Assembly: GCA_015066085.1 (NCBI GenBank)
Contig: SVPA01000009.1
Location: 1-49,871, forward strand
Reading direction: 5' to 3'
DNA from: Oscillospiraceae bacterium
GTDB lineage: Bacteria > Bacillota > Clostridia > Oscillospirales > Acutalibacteraceae
Length of the DNA: 49,871 nucleotides
In this document: positions 8,448 through 16,373 of the stretch, in pieces
Numbering within the stretch: the first letter of the stretch is position 1
Layout: each line of letters opens with the position of its first letter
Translations under genes and position numbers: made by a program
The notes under the pieces: model-generated
Seen by the model: the letters and a program-made list of their open reading frames with translations, nothing else
What the model was told of the DNA's origin: nothing
The model's database searches: none

Positions 8448-8606
8448 TTATTCCTCTTCGGGAATATCTTCGGTTTCGCACTCGATATATCCGTCAGGAC
8501 ACTCTTTACGGGTGATGAAACGGTCAACGAGAATGGCAACGCCGACTGCCATAGTAACAACAGCCACAATACCGGTGATAATCCAGAGTACATGCTTTAA
8601 TTTCAT
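8448..8606 (-). CDS. Small single-pass membrane protein, function unknown
   Basis: 52-residue protein. One hydrophobic helix (roughly residues 4-27, WIITGIVAVVTMAVGVAIL core) is followed by a short basic stretch RFITRK and an acidic tail containing two cysteines and ending in EDIPEEE. The start at 8606 is chosen because AAAGGCGG lies just upstream. An upstream in-frame ATG at 8660 falls inside a consensus promoter and would be ahead of the transcription start. It has its own strong promoter and terminator, so it is an independent single-gene unit between glgP and yfmF. I do not recognise a function. Confidence 0.7.
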   Translation of the reverse strand: MKLKHVLWIITGIVAVVTMAVGVAILVDRFITRKECPDGYIECETEDIPEEE

Positions 8607-8639
8607 AGTATCAACCGCCTTTACAGTTTTTCTAAAATA

Positions 8640-8668
8640 ATTATACATACAAAATGCCAATATGTCAA
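8640..8668 (-). promoter_or_regulatory. Perfect consensus sigma-A promoter for the 52-residue protein
   Basis: Minus-strand TTGACA (8663-8668) and TATAAT (8640-8645) separated by exactly 17 bases, about 34 bases before the ATG at 8606. Both hexamers match consensus fully. Confidence 0.8.
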
Positions 8669-8737
8669 TAAATCATTACAAATCAGACAAAAAATTTTTG
8701 TACTGGTTTAAAAATAGTAGAATTATTTATAATGATA

Positions 8738-8746
8738 TGGTATAAT
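8738..8746 (+). promoter_or_regulatory. Extended -10 promoter of the yfmF operon
   Basis: TGGTATAAT matches the extended -10 form TGnTATAAT, 35 bases before the yfmF start. No convincing -35 is seen. A second TATAAT lies at 8728-8733. Confidence 0.5.
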
Positions 8747-8781
8747 TCTATAAATGTACTTACTGAATTGGAGGATATAAA

Positions 8782-10056
8782 TTGTCTGTAACTGTTTTTG
8801 ACCTTGCCAAAGGTGTACAAGGTTATTATATCAAGAATGAGCGATTTAATACAACCTTGGTTTCGTATAATTTTTATATTCCGTTAAACGACAAGAATAT
8901 GGCGACTTATTCTTTGCTTGTTTACCTGCTTACAAGTTGCAGCGAAAAGTATCGTGATTATATCGGTCTTAATCTTCGTTTGCTTGAACTTTACGGAGCC
9001 GACCTTTCTTGCTCTGCAACAAAATGTGGGGATTGTTTTCATATAAAGGTTGCTGTAAGCGTTATAAACAATAACCTTTCTTTTGATGATACTAAACCCG
9101 TAAACGAAGCGGCAAAACTTTTAAGCGAATTGCTTTTTGCCCCCACTACCGAAAACGGCAGTTTTTATTCTTCTGATATCGAAAGAGAAAAACGTAAAAC
9201 CGTTGAGAGAATTGAGGGGGAAATAAATAATAAAAGGGCGTTTGCCAGAACAAGACTTTTAGAGGAAATGTTCGGCGCCGACCCTTACGGAAAATTCAGT
9301 TTCGGCACCGTAGAAGAGGTTCAGAAAATTTCGGGAGAAGAACTTTACTGTGCCTGGGAGAATATGCTCAAAACCGCCTTTATCCGTATAAATGTTGTGG
9401 GGAAAGAACTTCCCGAAGAAGTATTTAAACAGGCTGAGAATTTGTTTAAACAAACAGACAGGAAAGATATTACCGATATATCCCGTTTTGTAAAAATTTC
9501 TGAGACCGAAGAGGTTAAAACGGTTACCCAAAGAATGAATATTACCCAGGGCAAACTGGCAATGGGTTTTACAAGCCAACTTCACGGAAATCTTTCCAAG
9601 GCCGCGCCCCTTAGTCTGTTTTGTGACATTTTCGGGGGAGGTCCCTACTCAAAACTATTTGAAAATGTAAGAGAAAAGCAGTCGCTTTGTTATTACTGTA
9701 CCGCCTCTTCAAGAAGAAGCAAAGGCTTTGTAACGGTAGAGTCAGGAGTAGAAGAGGTCAATGCCGATAAAACGGTTGAGTCGGTAATGAAAGAACTTGC
9801 CGATATGCAAAACGGCAACTTTTCCGACAGCGTGATTGAGGCTTCTAAAAAGTCGGTTATCGACAGTCTTAACAGTTATAATGACAATGCTTCGGCTCTT
9901 GATGTGTGGTATAGCCGTGACCTTGGCGATTTAAGTTCTCCAAGCGAGGCTGCCGAAATTGTCCGTAATGTAACAAAAGAGCAGATTATATCCGCCGCCA
10001 AGGGCGTAAAACTGCATACAGTTTATAAACTTTTGCCGAAAGGAGATAAAGAATAA
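8782..10056 (+). CDS. yfmF: M16 family peptidase-like protein YfmF (non-catalytic partner)
   Basis: 424-residue M16 (insulinase-type) homologue with a TTG start behind GGAGG. The region where active members carry HxxEH reads YLLTSCSEKY, so the zinc site is missing and this should be the non-catalytic half of a pair. A conserved GGGPYSKLFENVREKQSLCYY element near residues 290-310 is typical of the family. The next gene encodes the zinc-site partner with a one-base overlap (TAATG). The Bacillus pair of this type has been linked to EF-P modification; no efp gene is present here. Cytosolic. First gene of an operon with yfmH, lgt and folD. Confidence 0.85.
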   Translation: MSVTVFDLAKGVQGYYIKNERFNTTLVSYNFYIPLNDKNMATYSLLVYLLTSCSEKYRDYIGLNLRLLELYGADLSCSATKCGDCFHIKVAVSVINNNLSFDDTKPVNEAAKLLSELLFAPTTENGSFYSSDIEREKRKTVERIEGEINNKRAFARTRLLEEMFGADPYGKFSFGTVEEVQKISGEELYCAWENMLKTAFIRINVVGKELPEEVFKQAENLFKQTDRKDITDISRFVKISETEEVKTVTQRMNITQGKLAMGFTSQLHGNLSKAAPLSLFCDIFGGGPYSKLFENVREKQSLCYYCTASSRRSKGFVTVESGVEEVNADKTVESVMKELADMQNGNFSDSVIEASKKSVIDSLNSYNDNASALDVWYSRDLGDLSSPSEAAEIVRNVTKEQIISAAKGVKLHTVYKLLPKGDKE

Positions 10057-11330
10057 TGGTCAAAACGGAACATTATACAGATGCTCTCCTCGGCGAATAC
10101 ACCTATGCAAGGCACGAAAGCGGACTTTCGGTTTATATAATGGAGAAAAAGGGCTTTACTTCAAGCCACGCTATTTTCGGAACGAAATACGGCTCGATTG
10201 ATGTTAAGTTCAGCCGTAACTCCGGCCCTGAAATTGAAGTTCCCGCCGGAATTGCCCATTTTTTAGAGCATAAACTTTTTGAAAGCGAAGAGGGAGATGC
10301 TTTCACAAGATTTTCGGCAACCGGTGCTTACGCTAATGCCTATACCTCCTTTGACCGCACCTGTTACCTTTTTTCCTGCAGTAAAAACTTCAAAGAAAAT
10401 TTTGAAATTCTGCTCGACTTTGTTCAGTCGCCCTATTTTACTGCCGAAACCGTAAAAAAAGAGCAGGGGATAATCGGTCAGGAAATTAAAATGTATGACG
10501 ATAATCCGGGTTGGCGTGTGATGTTTAATCTGCTTTGTGAAATGTATGAAGAACACCCCGTTAAAACCGATATTGCGGGTACGGTAGAATCAATATCGAA
10601 AATTGATGATAAACTGCTTTACGAATGCTATAATACCTTTTATAATCCGTCGAATATGTTTATCTGCGTTGCGGGAAATGTTAAAACCGACGAGGTTCTT
10701 AACCTTATCGATAAAAACATTAAGAAATGCGAACCCGTGAGTGTAAATAAAGCGGTATACACAGAAACCGAAAAGGTAAAATCTCACTATGTTGAGCAGG
10801 AACTTGAGGTTGCCAAACCGATTTTCTGTTTAGGTTTCAAAGAGATTCTCAAAACTGAAACTCCAACCCTTAAGGATAGAATAGTTGCAAGTATTTTGCT
10901 TGATTTGCTCTGCTCAGACTGTTCTGAACTTTACCGCCGTCTTGTTGATTCGGCTCTCATAGGAGATGAATTTTCGGCTGAATATTTCTGCGGAAAAGGA
11001 TACTCCGCTTTTATAATAGAGGGCGAAACCGAGTCGCCAAAGACCGTCGCAGAGGAAATTCAAAAGGAAATTGATAGGCTCTCCCTCGGAGAAATTGACC
11101 TTAAACTTCTTTCGGCAATTAAAAAATCCGCCTATGCAGATGCAGTAAAGCGTTTTGACAGTACCGACTCAATAGTATCTGATATGGTCGACTGTGCTCT
11201 TTTTGGAGGAGGACTTTTTGATACGGCCGAAGTTCTGAAATCCATAACCGCTGAAGATATTATCTGTCGGCTCAAAACATTAAGACAAGAATCTGGTGTT
11301 CTGTCTGTAATAAAATCAAGGAAAGGATAA
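10056..11330 (+). CDS. yfmH: M16 family zinc peptidase YfmH (catalytic partner)
   Basis: 424-residue M16 peptidase with the inverted zinc motif intact: His68-Phe-Leu-Glu71-His72 in GIAHFLEHKLFE. The distal glutamate region EQGIIGQEIKMYDD follows about 75 residues later. It is the same length as the preceding inactive-type partner and overlaps it by one base. A heterodimeric chamber peptidase is therefore likely (family knowledge plus context). The ribosome site AAAGGAG lies in the end of yfmF. lgt begins 5 bases downstream. Natural substrates are unknown. Confidence 0.88.
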   Translation: MVKTEHYTDALLGEYTYARHESGLSVYIMEKKGFTSSHAIFGTKYGSIDVKFSRNSGPEIEVPAGIAHFLEHKLFESEEGDAFTRFSATGAYANAYTSFDRTCYLFSCSKNFKENFEILLDFVQSPYFTAETVKKEQGIIGQEIKMYDDNPGWRVMFNLLCEMYEEHPVKTDIAGTVESISKIDDKLLYECYNTFYNPSNMFICVAGNVKTDEVLNLIDKNIKKCEPVSVNKAVYTETEKVKSHYVEQELEVAKPIFCLGFKEILKTETPTLKDRIVASILLDLLCSDCSELYRRLVDSALIGDEFSAEYFCGKGYSAFIIEGETESPKTVAEEIQKEIDRLSLGEIDLKLLSAIKKSAYADAVKRFDSTDSIVSDMVDCALFGGGLFDTAEVLKSITAEDIICRLKTLRQESGVLSVIKSRKG

Positions 11331-11335
11331 TAAAA

Positions 11336-12289
11336 ATGGTTGCTAGTGTAAATCATGTAACAATATTCGGGCTTGACCTGACTATTGATTCGGTTGCTTT
11401 TAAACTGCCTATCGGGGAAAACGGTTGGACAGTTTATTGGTACGGAATTTTAATTGCTTTAGGTTTTGTTTGCGCCCTTGTTTACGGTTATTCAAACGCT
11501 AAAAGATTTGGTGTAGATACCGACCGTATGCTTGATGTAATTCTTGTGGCTACCCCCTGTGCAGTTCTTGGCGCAAGAACCTATTATGTGCTTTTTGACC
11601 CTAACGGACAGATAAATTCGGTGTCGGAATTTTTCGGTCTTAACGGTTCGGGATTTTCGGGCCTTGCAATTTACGGAGGAATAATTGGCGCGGTTGTTTC
11701 GGGTGTTATTGTCGCTAAAATCCGTAAGGTTAGGCTTTTCGACCTGTTAGACCTTGCTTCAATCGGTTTTCTTATAGGCCAGGGTATAGGCCGCTGGGGA
11801 AATTTCTTCAATCAAGAGGCTTTCGGCGGACCTACGGGAAGCGACTTCTGGGGAATGACAAGTGAAAATGTTGTGTCTAAATTTATCCTGGAAGATTTAG
11901 ACCCTGATGCCCTTGCCCACCCTTGTTTCCTTTATGAGTCGGTATGGTGTATAGCAGGTGCAGTGCTGTTGCACTTTATCTCTAAAAAGAGAAAGTTTTC
12001 GGGACAGATTGCGCTTTCTTACTGCGTTTGGTACGGTTTTGGAAGAGCAATAATTGAAACTTTGCGTACCGACAGCCTTGCAATAATTCCCATTGCCGAC
12101 GGAACCGACCTTGCCTTCTTTAATAGAGTGTCCTTTGTTCTATCCCTCCTTATTTGTATAGGTGCCGCTGTTCTTCTTATAATTTTAATAAAAAAGAACA
12201 AAACCTTGGAGTTGGAAAAAGGCTACAATCCGGAATTTGTTGGCGCTGTTGAGGAAGATACTTTAAAAGCAGAAGAGGAGAACGAGTAA
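11336..12289 (+). CDS. lgt: Prolipoprotein diacylglyceryl transferase
   Basis: 317-residue multi-pass membrane enzyme that transfers diacylglycerol from phosphatidylglycerol to the lipobox cysteine of pre-lipoproteins. Diagnostic segments are YWYGILIALGF near the N-terminus, GLAIYGGIIGAVVSG, and the signature GQGIGRWGNFFNQEAFGGPT, with several hydrophobic helices. The C-terminal 25 residues are an acidic cytosolic tail. The enzyme acts before signal peptidase II, which is encoded at 44.2 kb in this window. It is 5 bases after yfmH and its stop overlaps the folD ATG. Confidence 0.95.
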   Translation: MVASVNHVTIFGLDLTIDSVAFKLPIGENGWTVYWYGILIALGFVCALVYGYSNAKRFGVDTDRMLDVILVATPCAVLGARTYYVLFDPNGQINSVSEFFGLNGSGFSGLAIYGGIIGAVVSGVIVAKIRKVRLFDLLDLASIGFLIGQGIGRWGNFFNQEAFGGPTGSDFWGMTSENVVSKFILEDLDPDALAHPCFLYESVWCIAGAVLLHFISKKRKFSGQIALSYCVWYGFGRAIIETLRTDSLAIIPIADGTDLAFFNRVSFVLSLLICIGAAVLLIILIKKNKTLELEKGYNPEFVGAVEEDTLKAEEENE

Positions 12290-13140
12290 TGGCAAAACTA
12301 ATTGATGGAAAAATAATTTCTGCGGCGGTTAAAGCAGAAGTTGCAAAAGAAACCGAAGAATTAAAGAAAAAGGGGGTTACTCCCGGTCTTGCGGTAATAA
12401 TTGTCGGGGAAGACCCTGCCTCTAAAGTGTATGTTGCAAATAAAGAAAAGGCTTGCGAGCAAATGGGCTTTGCTTCTTTTAAATATGCCTTGCCTGAAAA
12501 CACAACTCAAGAAGAACTTATTGCTTTAATCGAGGAACTCAATCTTAAAAAAGAGGTAAGCGGAATTCTCTGTCAACTGCCCTTGCCAAAACATTTAAAT
12601 GAAGAACTCGTTATAAATACAATAGTTCCCGAAAAGGATGTAGATGCATTTCACCCTCAAAATGTGGGTAAAATTATGATAGGCGAGTTTGATTTTCTTC
12701 CTTGCACCCCTGCGGGTGTTATGGAAATGCTCAAATATGAAAACATTGATATAACAGGTAAAGAGTGTGTTATAATCGGCCGTTCTAATATTGTCGGCAA
12801 ACCAATGTCTATGCTTTTGCTTCATAAAAACGGTACGGTCACTGTTTGTCATTCAAGGACAAAAAATTTAGCCGAAGTGACAAGAAGAGCCGATATACTC
12901 GTTGCCGCCGTCGGCAGAGCAAACTTTGTAACTGCTGATATGGTTAAAGAGGGTGCGGTCGTTATCGATGTCGGTATCAACCGTTTAGAAAACGGAAAAC
13001 TCTGCGGAGATGTAAACTTTGCCGAGGTTGAGCCGAAAGCCTCCTATATTACCCCCGTTCCCGGCGGAGTAGGACCAATGACAATAGCAACCCTTATGAA
13101 GAATACTCTCACCGCCGCAAAGAAACAAAACGGAATTTAA
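12289..13140 (+). CDS. folD: Bifunctional methylenetetrahydrofolate dehydrogenase/cyclohydrolase
   Basis: 283-residue FolD of standard length. The substrate lysine lies in SKVYVANKEKACEQMGF. The QLPLPKHLNE motif and DVDAFHPQNVGK follow, then the Rossmann signature VIIGRSNIVGKPMS and the C-terminal PGGVGPMTIATLMKNT. It interconverts 5,10-methylene-, methenyl- and 10-formyl-tetrahydrofolate with NAD(P). Translationally coupled to lgt (TAATG). Last gene of the yfmF operon; no clear terminator is seen in the 88 bases before htrA. Confidence 0.96.
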   Translation: MAKLIDGKIISAAVKAEVAKETEELKKKGVTPGLAVIIVGEDPASKVYVANKEKACEQMGFASFKYALPENTTQEELIALIEELNLKKEVSGILCQLPLPKHLNEELVINTIVPEKDVDAFHPQNVGKIMIGEFDFLPCTPAGVMEMLKYENIDITGKECVIIGRSNIVGKPMSMLLLHKNGTVTVCHSRTKNLAEVTRRADILVAAVGRANFVTADMVKEGAVVIDVGINRLENGKLCGDVNFAEVEPKASYITPVPGGVGPMTIATLMKNTLTAAKKQNGI

Positions 13141-13228
13141 AATTTACGATGAGTTCATATTTTCTTCAAAAAAATTCTAAATAAAAACGATATATTAATA
13201 CTAAAAAATTGTTTTAAGGTGGCTCTTT

Positions 13229-14443
13229 ATGGAAGATAACAAATTTAATATGGAAAGTCAGTCGGCTTACACCCCGCAAAAGCCTAAAAAAAAGAAAGAG
13301 AAAAGATTTTCTCTTTCAACGGTTATCGTGTCGGTCGCTCTTGCGGTTGTTATCGGGGCTTTAAGCGGCGGAATAGTTGCGGCTACAATAGGTACTTTAG
13401 GTTATTTTAAACTTTCAAATTCAAATAGCCAGGCTGCCGAAGGCACAAATAACGGTACTGTCAATATAAATGTAGAAAATGTTGACGAAAATCTTGCCGT
13501 TGCCGTTGCACAAAAGGTAACCCCAAGCGTCGTGGGAATCAGAACAACTACAAAGATTGCTAACTTTTTCGGCGGCGTTGAGGAATCTTCGGGAGAAGGT
13601 TCGGGCGTTATCTATAAATCTGACGGATATATAATTACTAACTATCATGTTATTTCTGACGCTATTGATTATGGTACCAACGCTAAAATACTTGTGTATA
13701 TAGGAAACGATACCGAAAACGGCTATAACGCTTCGGTGGTAGGCTATAACATTTCCTGCGACCTTGCCGTAATTAAAATAAGCGGTAAAAACCTACCCGC
13801 AATTGACTGGGGCGATTCTTCTGAACTTAAGGTCGGACAAACGGTAGTTGCAATCGGCAACCCCGGCGGTCTTGAGTTTATGGGCTCGGTTACAATGGGT
13901 ATCGTTAGCGGACTAAACCGTGTTGTATCCGATGCTTATGACAGTTCTGCGGTCCAGTTAATTCAGACCGATGCCGCAATAAATCCGGGAAATTCGGGCG
14001 GTGCTCTTGTCAACGAGGAGGGCGCTCTTGTCGGCATAAATTCAAGCAAAATTGTGTCTGAGGGCTTTGAGGGAATGGGTTTTGCAATTCCGTCAAATAC
14101 CGTTAAAGATATATGCGATAAAATTATTTCAAAAGAGTTTAACCCCTCTCCCTATATCGGCGTAACTGTAAGCGAACGCTATACGCCCGAGGTTCTGAGT
14201 TCTTTAGGTTTACCGTCGGGTGCGGTTGTCTATAGTGTTGTAAGCGGAGGCCCTGCCAATAACGCAGGAATAAAACAAGGCGACATTATTACCGAGTTTA
14301 ACGGAGAAAAAATTACCGATTACTCAAAACTCTATGACGCTATTACAAAGTGTAAGCCCGGCGAAAAGGTCAACTTCACAATCTATCGTTCAAGGCGTTA
14401 CCATAGCGGAACCGTTACAATCGGTTCAAATAATTCACAGTAA
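13229..14443 (+). CDS. HtrA/DegP-like membrane-anchored serine protease with PDZ domain
   Basis: 404-residue trypsin-like protease. A basic, Lys-rich cytosolic N-terminus (to about residue 27) is followed by one membrane helix (29-56). The protease domain has the triad His140 (ITNYHVI), Asp178 (SCDLAVIK) and Ser256 (NPGNSGGAL). A single PDZ domain occupies about 310-395 (GIKQGDIITEFNGEKI). It should act outside the membrane on misfolded surface or secreted proteins. The start follows AAGGTGG. A clear promoter is not seen. It ends convergent to an uncharacterised membrane protein, with a shared terminator. Confidence 0.93.
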   Translation: MEDNKFNMESQSAYTPQKPKKKKEKRFSLSTVIVSVALAVVIGALSGGIVAATIGTLGYFKLSNSNSQAAEGTNNGTVNINVENVDENLAVAVAQKVTPSVVGIRTTTKIANFFGGVEESSGEGSGVIYKSDGYIITNYHVISDAIDYGTNAKILVYIGNDTENGYNASVVGYNISCDLAVIKISGKNLPAIDWGDSSELKVGQTVVAIGNPGGLEFMGSVTMGIVSGLNRVVSDAYDSSAVQLIQTDAAINPGNSGGALVNEEGALVGINSSKIVSEGFEGMGFAIPSNTVKDICDKIISKEFNPSPYIGVTVSERYTPEVLSSLGLPSGAVVYSVVSGGPANNAGIKQGDIITEFNGEKITDYSKLYDAITKCKPGEKVNFTIYRSRRYHSGTVTIGSNNSQ

Positions 14444-14445
14444 AA

Positions 14446-14472
14446 AATCGGAGGATTTGTTCCTCCGATTTT
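14446..14472. terminator. Bidirectional terminator between htrA and the 557-residue membrane protein
   Basis: AAATCGGAGGA/TCCTCCGATTT forms an 11-bp stem with a 5-base loop and flanking A and T runs. It serves both converging genes. Confidence 0.88.
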
Positions 14473-14481
14473 TTTATTAAC

Positions 14482-16155
14482 TTATTTTACTGTTTCAACC
14501 TTTACTGCCACAACCGAACCATCGTTATCGGTGTAGGTTATTGCTAGTTTATCGCCTTTATTTATAAAGGGAAGAGCGTCGTTTAAACCAATATCTGCAA
14601 TAAAGATTTTGTCCTCGCCTTCAAGCATTATATAGTAACAGGTGTTTCCGTTTACTACTGCCGAAGAAATATCCGAAACCTTAGCTGTTGTGGATTTTTC
14701 TTCGGTTATTATATTTCCGTTCTCGTCAAGTTTTCCTGACTCTTTAAGAAGTCTTCGGTATTCTTCTTCTGCACCCGAAAGAGAATCTGCAACGCCTACT
14801 ATCTGATAGTTTGAAACCGATACAAAGGAGTAGGATTTAACAAGACCTGCCCCGTCTTTAAGGCTTATAAAGTAGGACGGAGTGTCGGCAATATTTACAA
14901 GAATCGGGAAGGTCGCGTTATATCCTTTTTCTTGAATTTTGCCCTCTGCCGACTCCATTGCCGAGTATTCTTCGGCTCCGTTTATCGAATAGGTTTTTGC
15001 TTCCTTTGTTCGCAGGTTAACAAGAATAAACCCAATATTCGATTCGTCTGAAACAACCGAGGTAATTCCCGTGTATACCCAGATATCGTCATCAATAGCC
15101 AAATAGTTATATCCTTCGGTAGTCTTTACAACGTTCTTCTGGGAAATAATTGAGTTCCACCATCCGTTTACATAGGTGCCCCAATAATTTGCCTGGGTCA
15201 GAACAACGTCTGCGGTATAAACACAGTCAATCCACTGGGGAACGGAATTAACATCGTAATGTGTCATCTCTCCCGTTATTGCGTCAACCGTAATAATACC
15301 CGTAATGTCATATCCGCCAAGGAAACCGATAGTGTAATCATAACAAGAAATAATCCAGAAAGGACGGCCGTTCTCGTCAACCTCAAAGGAGGTTGAATCA
15401 AACATTTTCGTGGGATATTTAAACCGCACATGACGCATAAGGTCTCTTGAGAAACACTCGCTCGGAGAATATTTCATACCTTCGGGAAGGTTAACAAGTT
15501 CGGTATCCTGTGTTGCCATATCAATTTTAACATAGTAGGGGATACCTTCGCTCCTGTTTGTAAACCATTTAACAATATCAGCGTACTGCAGAGGAGAAAC
15601 TCTGGTAGGCTTGTTCTGATAGTTAATCTGGGTGTAATAGCCCGAAACGTCAAACTGGGAAACGAGTTCAACTACTTCGCCGATTTTACGGCTTCCGAGT
15701 CTCTCGGCAGAATCACGGTCAACTACGGGAATCTGCGAAAGGGGAATTTCTGCAATATCCTCGTTAAAGTTGGATTCTTTAACGGTCAGCATTTTTTGAT
15801 ATTTGGAAGCGTTGAAAAACTGTGAAGAGGTCGCAAAAATTGTGCCCGCAACCAGAACTACAACGGCGGATACAGAAATCAGAACAACCCTAAAGGTTTT
15901 TGAGGTTAAAAACTTGGGCTTTTCCTTAAAAACAATCTTGTGTCCTTCTGTAACAACATTATTACCTTTAATGAGTTTTGCAAGAAACTGTCCGCCCGAA
16001 AAGATTGCCGTGAGGACAATATATCCAAGCACAATAAAGAGTATAAATCCCCAGAAAGAAGCCGATTTAATATTAAACGCAGGAAGCGCAAAATAATAAT
16101 ATGCGGCAGAAGCAATAAGGGTAATTATTGCCGAAAGGCCATATTTTTTAAACAA
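14482..16155 (-). CDS. Conserved membrane-anchored protein of unknown function
   Basis: 557-residue protein. Three hydrophobic helices are visible at about 5-25, 31-55 and 88-112, with a basic loop (KFLTSKTFR) before the third. The remaining roughly 440 residues form a large domain most likely outside the membrane. That part is rich in aromatic residues and acidic turns and ends in a small beta-rich module (about 495-557: IADIGLNDALPFINKGDKL). No catalytic motif is evident and I do not recognise a family with a known function. Start codon TTG with a GAGGTG site at good spacing; upstream ATGs are absent. Single-gene unit between htrA and lon. A role in envelope homeostasis is a guess from position only. 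Confidence 0.75.
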   Translation of the reverse strand: MFKKYGLSAIITLIASAAYYYFALPAFNIKSASFWGFILFIVLGYIVLTAIFSGGQFLAKLIKGNNVVTEGHKIVFKEKPKFLTSKTFRVVLISVSAVVVLVAGTIFATSSQFFNASKYQKMLTVKESNFNEDIAEIPLSQIPVVDRDSAERLGSRKIGEVVELVSQFDVSGYYTQINYQNKPTRVSPLQYADIVKWFTNRSEGIPYYVKIDMATQDTELVNLPEGMKYSPSECFSRDLMRHVRFKYPTKMFDSTSFEVDENGRPFWIISCYDYTIGFLGGYDITGIITVDAITGEMTHYDVNSVPQWIDCVYTADVVLTQANYWGTYVNGWWNSIISQKNVVKTTEGYNYLAIDDDIWVYTGITSVVSDESNIGFILVNLRTKEAKTYSINGAEEYSAMESAEGKIQEKGYNATFPILVNIADTPSYFISLKDGAGLVKSYSFVSVSNYQIVGVADSLSGAEEEYRRLLKESGKLDENGNIITEEKSTTAKVSDISSAVVNGNTCYYIMLEGEDKIFIADIGLNDALPFINKGDKLAITYTDNDGSVVAVKVETVK

Positions 16156-16196
16156 TACAACTCACCTCATAAATATTGATTTATTATACCGATTAT

Positions 16197-16225
16197 ATTA
16201 TACCAATAAAATGTAATTTTTACAA
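16197..16225 (-). promoter_or_regulatory. Promoter of the 557-residue membrane protein gene
   Basis: Minus-strand TTGTAA (16220-16225) and TATAAT (16197-16202) with a 17-base spacer, about 40 bases before the TTG start. A second TATAAT on the same strand lies 13 bases closer to the gene. Confidence 0.6.
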
Positions 16226-16294
16226 CAAATTTATAACAATTTTTAACTGTTTTTAAAGGGTGTATTTATCGGCCTTTTCAGCGGCACAAAAAAG

Positions 16295-16323
16295 TTGAAT
16301 TTTTATGATGAATATAGTATAAT
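16295..16323 (+). promoter_or_regulatory. Promoter of the lon operon
   Basis: TTGAAT (16295-16300), 17 bases, then TATAAT (16318-16323), about 50 bases before the lon ATG. No CIRCE or HrcA inverted repeat (TTAGCACTC-N9-GAGTGCTAA) was seen. Confidence 0.65.
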
Positions 16324-16373
16324 AATTTATTATTGTAAAATAATATCGGAATTTTGCGTTTGGAGATATATAA

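Noticed and set aside
16226..16294. CIRCE or CtsR operator ahead of lon
   Set aside because: No TTAGCACTC/GAGTGCTAA pair or tandem heptad repeat of the CtsR kind was seen.
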